Positions 1 to 11,500 of a DNA stretch of 64,000 nt are shown one piece after another. The number at the start of each line of letters is the position of its first letter. Position 1 is the stretch's first letter. A program made the translations under genes and the position numbers. The DNA is taken from NCBI GenBank assembly GCA_900239685.1, contig OENT01000580.1, positions 1-64,000 of the forward strand, written 5' to 3'. The notes below the pieces were generated by a model. It was given only the letters and a program-made list of their open reading frames with translations. It made no database searches and had not been told where the DNA came from. This stretch comes from Rotaria macrura. Taxonomy: Eukaryota > Rotifera > Eurotatoria > Philodinida > Philodinidae.

Positions 1-136
1 TTGTGTTTGTTTTAAATGAAGAAATAGATATAATACTACACTGACCGAGAAAAATTCTATGATGCAAATTATGTTAGAACAATGATCTCAAGTCTATGAT
101 TTCTCTATACAAAAATGGAAATTTTCTTTTCAAAAC
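1..136. other. unassigned AT-rich sequence
   Basis: No gene or repeat was recognised before the GC-rich cluster that begins near 137. Confidence 0.4.
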
Positions 137-320
137 TTTTAACCGCTGCCGCGCCGCACCGCGACGATGAAAATAAATATACAGCCAGTGCCGCGCCGCC
201 ACCGCGATAGGATTTTGGAAAACCTACCGCGCCGCGACGTCTTATTAAAATTTTTGCCGCTACTGCCGTCGCGGTGGCGGCGCGGCTGCGGCAGCGGTCG
301 CGCCGCCATTGACATCTGTG
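137..320. repeat. GC-rich GCCGCG motif cluster (probable MITE)
   Basis: A GC-rich island in AT-rich surroundings, built from iterated GCCGCG/CGCGGC words on both strands. The left part (CCGCTGCCGC, about 141) and the right part (GCGGCAGCGG, about 288) are inverted copies, so the block can fold on itself. The open reading frames across it, on both strands, look like low-complexity by-products. I infer a small non-autonomous DNA element whose subterminal repeats make up most of its length. Its exact ends and any target duplication were not found. Confidence 0.5.
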
Positions 321-839
321 GTATCCATTACTTTTTTTTAGATCAATTTGATATAAACGAGACACCGTAAAAATACTAGCTTACTGAGAATATTTTCCTG
401 ATTACCGATAAATATCCACTGTAAACATTTTCTAAAAAGCTTTTTCATCTATAACTTGCAAAACGTCATTTCCACATCGATGGTATAGTGAATGATATTA
501 GAGCAGAAATCAATCAATGAAAAAACGAGAAGATGAAGAAAACTGAAGAACTTTTCAGCTACGTAGATGTTATCTAGAGCGTTGTTTGTGAATTCATAAT
601 TAACCAATTACTATTACAAATATTATATTATAACAATATCCAATTTACAATCAAAACCGAGTCTGAATATTCTCTTTCTGAGAACACAGTTGATAATTAG
701 CCTTTTTTAGTGTTTAAACAAAGTAACCTGATCATAAATAGTAGAGAAATCTCGAAAGGCAAAAGTCAAGACTCAAATGAATCTCATTGTATACAAAAAA
801 CTTTCATGAAGAAAATATGTTCATCGAATGTTTTAGAGA
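321..839. other. unassigned AT-rich spacer upstream of the 840 gene
   Basis: No coding exon, RNA gene or clear repeat was seen. It should contain the promoter and 5' leader of the gene starting at 840, but no core promoter element is convincing. Confidence 0.4.
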
Positions 840-3054
840 ATGCATCGATTTTCTACTTTTTCTGTACTCTATACGATGACATTATTTATTGGCCCAGCAA
901 CACAAGAAAATGTGAAGCTTCCTATGACTGGTAGCAATAATATTACAAGAAATGCTGACAATAATATATGGATTAAAAAAATCTCAGCAACTAATATTGA
1001 TCGATTTAAATATAAAGACGGTGAAGTCATTTTATTTCAAAATCAACTGAGCTCATCCGATTTTTTCTTTACACCATTTCCACACGTCGAACCTAATTCA
1101 ACGAATTGTGACTACAATCCTTTCAGCGGGCACGTAGAACTTTCGCTAGTTATTTCACTCTACACTACGAAATTAGTCGAATCCATCGAACGTTATGTAA
1201 AAGAATATCAAACCGTGTGTCGCACTACTCATTGTAAAGTATCTCTGTTACCAATGCATTCAATCAGTCTCTTTCAAAAAGGACTTCGAACAACTGAGTC
1301 TCGAAAACAATATACTGTGGATAGTGAATGGCACAGTAATACACAACTTCGACAAACGATTGAGTTTATTATTTACGTGTCTAATATGTCCATTTGTGAA
1401 AGTTTAAAAAGTTCAATCATCTCACGTTGTCGCTTATCGAATTTCGAAATTCATTACTTGCTACACGGTCAGCAGACAACAACTCGAAAACTAGAAATTA
1501 CTACTGATGATGTAACAAGAACGCAGACATACTATCAAATTCAATCTCAATTTCCTCGAAACTATCAAGATACAGTTGCTTTGACCCAGGTGAATGAATC
1601 CTATACCGAATCCGATCGGGTCCGATCGGATCCTACGATCCGATGAAATCTTATGGGAATCCGGGTTGTGGAAACAGTAACGGATCCGACGGAAGAAACC
1701 TATTTTCTTATTTGAGTACGAATAAGCATTTAAACCCAACAGTAGAGGCCTGTCTGATCACACCATGAAATCCAATCGGATTCCGATAGTAGGAGTCGAT
1801 AAAATCCAACACTAGGGATCCGAATCAGGAATCGCAACCAGGAATCCGATCGGATTTCGTCGGATAAGAGAAACTCCGATAGAAACATGACGGGATGCCT
1901 GTCGGATCCGATCGGATCCAATGGTCGGAATGATTCTCCTGGGGACTGGTAATGACTATAGGAATCTCTTGAGTGAAACTTTGGATCAAATTGTAATAAA
2001 TTTACAAGTTGAAGAAGGTTATGGAGGCATACAAGATCCGGTTTCAATCGACCGACTGCTTGATCGTCAACTTCAATATAAACAAGTTCAGTTAACAGCA
2101 GTCAACAATCACCTTTGGGAATCACTATATTGGAAACCTGATGTAACCAGACCGGATCGATTGTCGAAAGTTTTAAACAAAGTTATAAAACAAGATGTGA
2201 AAGACACGAACAAATTTCTATACAATTATTCGCTAGTAGACGAAGCTCTGAAACAAAACTTGAAAATGTACGATAGAAAAAAATTTGACAAGTTAGCAAG
2301 CTATCTAGCAGCGTTCTCTCAAAATATCACACATGCCAATGATACTAATAGATACTACAGACCTGAAATGAACTTCAATGTTTTAAGTGGTCTAGATAAG
2401 TATAATACAAATATCGATATCGGCTTCGATATCTATATTTGGAATACGAGAAGTGCAAGCTCATTAAGTGACGATTTAAATTACAAAACCAAAGAATCGA
2501 ATCAATTCAACGACACAGATATTGAAAGAAAAACTAATACAATGGTGACCGTACGACGGAAAGATGTAGAACAATTGATCCACTACTTTTCAGAGCATGT
2601 TGAGCTCGAAGGTGATATCATAAAGCCGAAACCAATTGATGTAACACTTATCAATTTCGGTTCATTCAAGTCTGGCACAAAGTTGATTTCAAACACAGTT
2701 GTTGTAAAGTCTTCGACAGATGTGCATGTTCTGTCCCTTCGCTGTTCACATGAGTATATTCACGAGGCATCAGCCAATACCTGGCTTGTCCAGCAGTACA
2801 ATGGTTTATCAAATTCTATTGATGAACTGCGCAAGAATCTGATGATTGATTCCTCGAAGATCAATTCGTCAATAAGTGACATTGAATCACGTCTTAATCA
2901 AACACTTCCTGAAAGCTTACATGCAGCAAAAATTATGCTAAACTTACGCGAAAGTCAACTAATAGAAAAAATTGAACAAAACACAAATTTAACGATTAAT
3001 AAAATGCTAAATCAGTTTCCCCAAGAAAAATCAGGTAAATTTCAAATAAAATAA
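840..3054 (+). pseudogene. predicted secreted protein, unknown family, reading frame cut by an insertion
   Basis: Two long open frames (840-1646 and 1921-3054) look like one gene interrupted at 1598-1950. The first opens with a hydrophobic leader of about 20 residues ending near GPATQE, which fits a signal peptide. Later sequence has several N-x-S/T sites, a middle section rich in polar residues, and a C-terminal region of about 100 residues predicted to be helical. If the segment 1598-1955 is removed, the two frames join exactly through one copy of AATGA to give an uninterrupted 618-codon frame. As the sequence stands, the first frame runs into the insertion and stops. A GTAAAT donor-like site just before the final stop (about 3035) suggests further exons were once present. 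I do not recognise the family. It could be an allele-specific disruption of an otherwise working gene, or a gene rescued by splicing, but the nearby AG acceptor (1956-1961) gives the wrong phase. Confidence 0.5.
1598..1950. mobile_element. 353-bp insertion rich in GATCCGATCGG motifs
   Basis: The block is dense in GGATCC and CCGATCGG palindromic words at both ends and in the middle, unlike the flanking coding sequence. It is flanked by direct AATGA copies (1593-1597 and 1951-1955). Taking one copy plus the block away restores the host reading frame. The ends GATCCGATCGG near 1612 and CCGATCGGATCC near 1909 are inverted. I infer a non-autonomous DNA transposon. The true termini are uncertain because an alternative end pair (CCCAGG near 1585 and CCTGGG near 1938) is also inverted. 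Confidence 0.55.
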
Positions 3055-3177
3055 TGTTTCCCTTCGGTGAACAGAAAAAATGTGTTGGTCGAAAATCGAG
3101 AGACTCGTTTTACTAGATCTATTAGCTAGTAACTCAGTGTTGTTATCTTCAAAATTCGTAGAGAAGAAAACTGAGAG

Positions 3178-3510
3178 ATGCATTCCCAGGTCGTTCGTTC
3201 CGGAGACCAGATCCGGCCGGAACCCGCAGGAAACGGGATATTTTCCGGCTACTTCCTGCCGGTTCCGGTGTATTTCCGGCCGGAAAAACCACCGGAACAT
3301 GGAAGCAGTATTCCGGCCGGAATTATCCGTACCGGGAACCTGGATATTCTGGAGACTTCCGGAAAACGGAAATTTCAAGGAAATACCTCGGATCAGCCAG
3401 GAACCAACCGGAACTATGGCAAGTTCCACCAGGATCCAACCGGAAAATACAATAATCCGGTAAAGAAGCATCGGAAAAGAGATCGGAAACCACCGTACTC
3501 CGATTAAATT
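3178..3510. repeat. CCGGAA motif cluster (probable MITE)
   Basis: About 330 bp with many copies of TTCCGG/CCGGAA, often as the palindrome TTCCGGCCGGAA (for example near 3262 and 3310). The left end reads CATTCCCAGGTC (about 3181), and its CCCAGGTC word also occurs, reverse-complemented, at the right end of the 4130-4310 cluster, so the two are probably related. Long open frames across it on both strands are by-products of the composition. No target duplication was found. Confidence 0.5.
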
Positions 3511-4129
3511 ATTTCTGCTTTGGAAATCAGGCCTCCCCTTCAAAAACAATTACATCGCATATTAAATTCTCATTTATATCATTCCTTGATATCCAAATCA
3601 TCGATTTACAGAAAAAGACCTTTAAAGGTCTTTTTTGGGATTTTTTTTCTAAATCCTTTAATTTAAGGACGATGTCCATGACCTGGACAGTTTATCGTAT
3701 TTTGATGGGGTCGCTTGAAAATTTGAGATGTGTTACTTAATGTGTTATTGGTTTCATAGCATTAATTTGTAATCGAAATTTTTGGATAAAAATTTGAAAT
3801 GAAAGGTCCTTAAGAGACTTTATAAGCGTCACTTACCTTAATTGAAGACTCAGGAAAGTCTCAAAACGCTGGTGTTTAACATGTGTGGTGTTCTTACACA
3901 CATCGTTTTCAGTTTGCCGAAGTCTAAAAATCTGATTTTTAGGTCTTCGGTCTGAAAATTCCTATTTTTGTGACAAAAGCGAGTTTGGAGGGAGTTGTAT
4001 AACGTTTCACTAGAATTTTATTTGTTCCCATGGTATGCTCTGTTGTTGTTTTAGGCTTGTTTTAAAAAGAAGTAAAAGCTGTATTCAAAATTCGGAGACT
4101 TTACTTAGTAATTCTGAGTATTTAGCGCT
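3511..4129. other. unassigned spacer with a short perfect palindrome
   Basis: No gene was seen. The stretch contains a 24-base perfect palindrome at about 3613-3636 (arms AAAAAGACCTTT), followed by a T-run. Confidence 0.35.
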
Positions 4130-4310
4130 GTTTGGGAAACGGCCAGATGAGTTTAGGAAACGGGAACCGTATCCGTGGATACGTTCTGGTGCCCGGAATC
4201 ACCGGGAAGTAAGCCGGATCCGATTTCGGAAACCCGCTCCCGGAATTCGTCGGAATAACACGGGATCCGGCCGGTTCCCGCCGTACGTCTCGGACCTGGG
4301 CACCTATGAT
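4130..4310. repeat. second CCGGAA/GGATCC motif cluster
   Basis: A GC-rich block with repeated CGGGAA, CCGGAA and GGATCC words. The right end, read on the minus strand, starts CATAGGTGCCCAGGTCCG, which resembles a hAT-type terminus and shares CCCAGGTC with the cluster at 3178-3510. I interpret it as a truncated or diverged relative of that element. Confidence 0.45.
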
Positions 4311-5571
4311 TCATTTATTATATAAAAAGTTGAAAAATAACAATGTTCCATTAATTGAGTAAACCACCCTCCCAGAATAGAATACCACCACATATTGGAA
4401 GACTACTTACAAGAAAATGTTTGCAATTTATAAAATAAGTTCATGGGCTTTACGAAAGTTTCTTTTCAGAAATCCAGGCGCTTCGAAGTTTTAGTAGTTC
4501 AAAGCCTCATGTTTGATAAAAAATCAGTGCTTCATCGTTAGAATTCTTTTTTTTCTGGTAGAGAAGCTACCTCTTTGATACTTGCCTGTCAAAGATACCA
4601 GAAAAAGTTTTCAAAAACGCATTGATTTCCAAAGGCAGTTCTAGAAAAAAACTAGCCAGCATTGGGAGACCACCTGAAGGATTAAGATTCTCTTCAGAAC
4701 GGGTAAGGCAAAAAGATCTTTTGATTCTATGAACCGTATAAATGAATCTATGAGTAAACATAGCACAAAGACGTTCAAATTATATCAATTTGTCTCATAT
4801 TCACAACGAAAGATGTGATAAACCTGGTTTGAGCAGTATCTATTCCCACTTTATTTCAAAACCGTAACAAAACAAAAGGTTTTTTGGGATCATAGATAGG
4901 ATTTTCTAGTTCCATTTCATATGTTCAGTTTAGACTAGATTTTAGCCTTTTTTACATGCTGACCTTTAATTAGAAAATTTAACATATTGAAATAGAGATT
5001 GAGTCGTTCGAGGGAAAACGTTGACCCTTCCCTATAGATTAAAATCCTTCAGCCACCTATGATCCAGCCAAGGATTGAACTTTGTCTGGAGTATCTGTTA
5101 CAAAAAACTAACAGTATACCAGAGATAGTGATTAAGGGATAGTGCTTCCCCCAAAAACTTGTGTTCGAGTCTCAGACAAATTTTCAAACACTCTGTGGCG
5201 TATATAGTTCACTGTTGTAGTAAATTTCGAAACTTACCTTACAAAGATGTACGTTAGGAGGAATATCCTCCTTTTTGCTCTGGACTGTAGAAAAGTATTG
5301 GAGATCATGCAGCACACAATGATGCACGATCTCGTACTAGTGTAATTACCTACGATTAAAAACTAATGTGGATGAATCTATCCGTTCATTGATTTTTAAA
5401 TAACAACAACACTGGTATAGACTAGACCATACTCAAGCAAATGAACATCGTTTAATAGTTTTATCATCGTTAAATATTATCTCAAATGAAAGACATGAAA
5501 AAAAAAGTTTACATTTGTATGCATGTATCAGACAAACAAATGGACTTTTCAAAAACGAAAAAAAATATATA
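4311..5571. other. unassigned spacer between convergent genes
   Basis: No coding exon was recognised. A weak tRNA-like stretch near 5120-5185, with a T-arm-like GTGTTCGAGTCTC, was considered and not called. The region should hold the 3' end of the minus-strand SET gene transcript that terminates below 5572. Confidence 0.35.
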
Positions 5572-8500
5572 TTATTTTAGTTGTTTTTCATCGATTAAAA
5601 TTGGATGTTGAATAAAAGTTTGTGTTTGAAAAAGATAACTAAAGAAATCCTTCTGATTTTGTAATGTTTGTTTGTTATCATCCGATGACGAATAGCATTT
5701 AAATGTGTAAATATCATAAAGATAATCTAATAAATTATTCCATTGCTTTAAATCAGACGCACAAGAATGTTCAATATGATTGATAAGTGACTGCGAAAGA
5801 AAAAGAAAACATTGTTGCATAGGCTCGTTTTTGTTTGACAAGAAATATAGGTAGGTCATTTTACTTGTATTTGTATTCCGAATAATGAAATTGGATTTGA
5901 TATAACAGGTAATTTAGAACGACAAACATTGGATAGACGTTCTAGAAATGATTGCTGTTGACCACGAAGAAGTTCTCTAGCATCATTTTCATGTTGAAAA
6001 TTAGATAACGTAGATTCAATATCAATTAATTCACTAATGAAACCAATAGGTCGTTCAGGAAAGTTTTTCATTAAAGTTTCAAATTGACATTGTAATTTTT
6101 CGAAGTATTTAAAACGATCTAAATTTGATAGGCTCTTTTGCCGAGCTAATGCACGCAGATTAGAAAACTTTCGTAATTCACTTTCATACTCATTTATACA
6201 CAATCGATCATACAAACATAATAAACATTGGCAAGATTTTATACCGAAATGACGAAGTTGACTTGTGCGTTCATTAACTGATGATATCCATAATGGGCAA
6301 TAAGATATAGTTAGCTCATCACCCTGTCGAACATTCAATGCGCATACATAAATGTATAGGTAATCACCAATTAAATACCATAAACAATTTGGTAAACATG
6401 AATGATTGAACATCGAACCCAATGTATACCAACCATGGGTAGATTTTGATTTGAATGGATTTTGTTGTTGAGTTTCGAATAATATTCGCCAAGGAATGCA
6501 CGGCATGGGTGGTGGTATTTGTCTATAATATAGAATACATAGTAGGATTCAATCGGAACAATTTCAATTCAAAATAGTATCAACGAAATAGCATCGTTGT
6601 CAATTTTCTTAAAAGATTAGGATTTCATAACTTTTATCATAGTGTCTTCTGGTGACAAGAAACAATATGATGATCATAGAATAATGATTTTCAACTTTGA
6701 CGTATACACGAAGTTTGCATACGAGTGTTTTGAATTGTCTCAGATTCAGTACCCAACTCTGTAATATCAAGATTTTTCTCTGATGATTGGTGAGAAACCT
6801 GTCCTTAAAGCTCGTCTTTTATCTCAATGAATTTTTGTCTGTAGTAAGTACATATTGATCCTATAAGTACCTCAAAAGATTTAAATTTTTCCTAGTCGAG
6901 AATCCAAAACAAATTCTCGAGAAGTTTTCGAAAATAGTCGCTGGCAACGATCTGAGAAATCCCTATGTTGTTTGCGAATTTTAGAACATACAGCAAAAAG
7001 AAAAACACATATTCGGAGGTAATTGAAAGAGTGCAGGTATACATTCACGGCTTTTTTTCGCACCAATAAAAGTATAAAAGAAAATAAAGCTTCAAAATAG
7101 TGCATTGTTTATTTTTCAAACAAAAGTTTTTTAATCGATAAATATCATTCGAACTTTTAACCGAGTCATCTCGTAAATAACCCATCGTTTGGGCATGAGT
7201 TAACATTCGATCGGCAGAAGTCATCCGCTGAGATTTGGCCTGTTGAACGAATTAGGTAGAAAATTGTTTTACTAAGTTTGTAAGTTTTTTTCAGAAAAAT
7301 GACTTTCTTCAGAAATCTCTTGACTCATCACGGAAATGCTGTGAATTCTTCTCAGGATTGAGAGATTTTTCTGGGAAAGAGGACTCGCGAGAGAAACGAG
7401 TTGCAACGTATCATGAAGCATCATCACATGTAAGACACTTAAGAGTCACTTAATTAAAATGTAACTAGCTGAATACTCTTTGGGAATCTTCTGTTAAAGG
7501 ATTCTTGAATGGAGTGGCTAAGTAATTGAAAGTCTAGTCCTTTAATTTTGAAGAGGTTCTCTATGAAAGCTTCAAGTTTTCGGAAGCATCGATTTTTCGA
7601 GTTTTGACCGGAAACTTTGCCGAAAGATACAATTTAACTTAACTTGTTTCCATTAGAAAAGAAAAACTCAAAAGTATTGAGAAAATTTAAATAGATGTCG
7701 TATGAACTTTAACATGGAAACTACGTAGTGTAGGTAAATTCAACATCGTATGGGCAAACAGTCCATTCGGAATATTCGAATAATCTATGTTTGCGATAAC
7801 CTCAAATCGTGCTGAACATCTTTCGAATACATGGATACACAACGTTCAATACATTAGCCTAAGATTAGTATGTACCGATTCGTACCAAAAAACACCCATA
7901 CAGTTCTTACAATGTGAAATGGACATTACTTTATCTATTGTTGTATTCTATTTCTCTTGAATGAAAACGTTAGAAATTCTTCGTAATTGTGAATCAATAG
8001 TATTCTTCAGTTGACCAAATGATGTTCTGATCTAAATCGTCGAGCATCATGAAGTTTGATTCTATATAATTAGTTCATATATCAATCGAGATACAAAAAT
8101 GGAAATGAACTATTTTTTTCATTTTAGTCACTACAGTCATCAATGAAACCAGGACTAACTTGTTCGCCATTCAAAGATTTAGTTTTTCTCAGTTAGATTC
8201 TTTGAACGTTTGTTATGTCCTTGATTGATATCACTCGAGGATTATCTAGTTGAATTTACTTAAAATTTCACATGGATAAAATAGTCTTATCTTACTATAT
8301 TGTAACAGTTAACAAAAACTTTCACTTGAAAGTAAGGACACAAAATCAATACAATTTCCATTGTCGGTAACTTATCATTGTCTTCTATGAAACAATGCAT
8401 CAGTTATTGTTGACGAATGAACTTGAATGCGACTAGAAGTTCTTACTCTTGGTAACGGTTTATTATCGAGATCTTTTCTATTAGTTATTTTCTCACTAAT

Positions 8501-11500
8501 TAGTTTTACACTGAAGAACATTTCAGATATTTCTCATAAGCTTTTGAAAACTAATCATGAATTACATTTAAGAAATGTAAAGTACGACAGAGTTGTTGAT
8601 GGCAATCGAATGAAACTTATTTTGATCAATTTATTTCGTCATATATTTATTCTCAACTTTTTACTTACTACAAATAGTTCATGCATTCTAACTTCATGTT
8701 ATTGATATAAAACTTTTAATGGTATGTTAACAAGTTCTGTGAGGCACTGTGAAAGAAGACGATACAAATCTCTATTCTTATACACTCATTTCAGATTGTG
8801 TTTCGCACATATATCAGAAATGTAAGATGTTGAATGATGAAACGAATCAAAATTTTGATATGATTTGTCTCTATTCCAATGAGAATTTACTTTTGCAGAC
8901 GATTTTTATATTAATCAATTCAGTATTAAAATTCATTTTGTTCGTCTGCACTACACACCAGATTCTTACTTCAAAAATGGTTTTCTCCATTGTTTTTTAT
9001 CTGCTAAAACTTTTTCATAATTATCTAATAGATCTGACATAATATCATTATCTTCATTTTGTTCATTAATATCTCCGATAGCATTTCTATCCAACCATTG
9101 TCGAATAGGTTGCATTAATTTTATCCTATCGAATGTTGTCCATGTTGCACTACCAATTAATAGTTGCTTTTCAATTTCATTTAATAAGCATAATGTATCA
9201 TCTGTACAATAATGAACTTTCGATTTCATTGACCAATAATTTATTGAATGACAATGTTCTTCACTCTTCACACGATTATCAATACTTGCAAATGGTTTTT
9301 CAACAATTAATAGTGTTCCTGGCTCAAGATCTTTCAATGCGTATACACCATAAGAACCATTTTTATATCTATTTTTATTTAATTCATGTTTCTAAAAACG
9401 AGAATACAGAGATATTGCCTATTTCTGTAAACATTTACTTGACATTGTCGAATTTCAAATAGATCATCTCTATGATATTTAGCATGATGATGTGATAGAT
9501 CAAGAAACATTTGTGCTTTACTATTGATTTGTTCATGCAGCATTCCCTGAAGATCATATCGACCATATTTAGCTTCATCCTTTAATCTTATCAAGTCCTT
9601 TTCAAGTGCAGCCATTGTTACTGGATTGTCTCCACCCGATAAACTGGCACCATATTTATGAGATTTTAATAAGCCTTCAACTTTATCGTATAAACCTAAA
9701 TAAATATGTGCACTCAAACAACGAAACAGAAGTTTTCCTGCCGCTGTTGCTAATGGTGATTCAAGAAAACGAGATAATTCATGAAATGAGAGAAGTATAC
9801 CAGTATCAGCTAATGCTAATGCAGCATGACGTTCACGTAGATAACACGCACATCGATTTGATAATAGGAGAACACGATGTTGTTCACGTTCATCAGTTTT
9901 TGGACCAACTAAAAACCAACTAGATTTTTAGCTTTTGCATTTAATCTCATTTAACTTTTTAATTTGTTTTTTAATAAATTTCTCACTTAATTTATTACGA
10001 ATCCGTACATCGCTCATACGATTTTTATTGAATAGAAAATCTTTCGAATTATGAAAAGTGAAGAATTTCAATTATACGTATTAGGAAAGTACGAATTAGG
10101 TCAATGGGTATACGAAGGTCTATCGTGTGATATAAATTGTGTCGTAGCCCTTGTGACAAACGAACAATAATGTGAAATGATTCACACATGTTGCCCTATG
10201 AAAATCATCTGTTTGCCCGTGAACCATTCGAGAATAGACGACCATGAACAGTAATCAAAAGAAGAATTTAGGCATGAAAAAGTGATAGTCTGCCATGTTT
10301 CTCGTTAAATATAATATGTCTGGCATAATATGATTACAGATTTAAAAAAATAGATGCTAGAAAATAGGGATTTTGATAAACGTACTAATTAGATAGCTTC
10401 ATTTTCTTGACAGTGCCCGAGCCCTCTCATATAAATCGAAATGCATCTCATAATCTTGTTCATACCAACTATTTGATAACATATGTTGTAGTAGGTATAT
10501 GTTGTTTTAAGGCTATCTCGTAGTTACATATCGATTAGAACTTCTTACTATGACCTGACCATTTCATAGAACTAACAAAATAATTTTCACTATTGATTAC
10601 TGTTTAATAAATATTGGGAGAGAGTTCATGATTCGACAATATTGATTCTTAACGGACTACTAAGTACTTTTTCTTGAGTACGTTTTCAGAAACGCTATTG
10701 ACAAAACAGTCACACAAAGATAGTATGAATCCTCTCCATATGTGAATGGCATGGACAGATCGACCTAATATTCATTCCTTTGCGGAGGATAGTTTAATTA
10801 CTTCAACGAATATGTTGTAAAAAAAGAACTTTTCAACGCCTGGAAAAGACAACAGTTTTCATATTTTACACTGGTCTTAAGTAGGCGACACCGAAATCTG
10901 TTTCATTTGATTTCAAGTATGTGAAAATAGATGAACTTTAGTTCATAGAAAGACCAATGAAGACGTCAAATACATATTGAAAATCATTTCAACTTCTTCA
11001 GTGATTAGATTTACACAAAATATGTTCACGTTGATCGAGACTCCTCTTCGTTCTGTCAGTGATTGTATTGAGTCGATCTCGAATCTTGCCAACTCTCATT
11101 GACAAAGTTACTACAAAACATTCGAAACACAGTCTATTAACTAGTAAACAGGTTTGCCGATACAGATTACAAAGCACCTTCTCACCGAATCTCTTGTCTA
11201 TAAGAATCGAAAATTAAAATTTCTATTTTTTTCCGGCTCATCTTTGAAGACGAAGTAAAACAATCTTTTCATCAATCTATAACTTATGACTAAATTACGA
11301 AAATACTTAATAAACCTTTTGAATCGTATGTTACCTTAAACTTTCAGAAAAGGTTCACCCAGTGGGCATTCGAAGGTAAAAGGTTAAGTTTCTCTCTTAA
11401 GCACCCCATTAGAAATGAATTCAGTGATGTGTCTAAGATAAGTACTGGCGAGCTTTGACATTCTTTCTTTACATGTAATGTGAATAGAAATCTATTGAGA

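Noticed and set aside
105..370. open frames on both strands rich in Arg/Ala
   Set aside because: They are translations of the GCCGCG repeat cluster, with no protein-like composition.
1588..1961. treating the insertion in the 840 gene as a normal intron (GTGAAT to TATAG)
   Set aside because: The donor and acceptor look acceptable, but the resulting phase runs into a stop after four codons, whereas removal at the AATGA repeats keeps the frame open.
3031..3549. 172-codon minus-strand frame and overlapping plus-strand frames
   Set aside because: They run across the CCGGAA repeat block. The iterated hexamer keeps several frames open at once.
5090..5190. possible tRNA or SINE from GTGTTCGAGTCTC
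   Set aside because: No acceptable acceptor or anticodon stems could be drawn.
8427..9042. plus-strand hydrophobic frames
   Set aside because: They lie in the SET-gene intron and antisense to its exon, AT-rich, without domains or splice partners.
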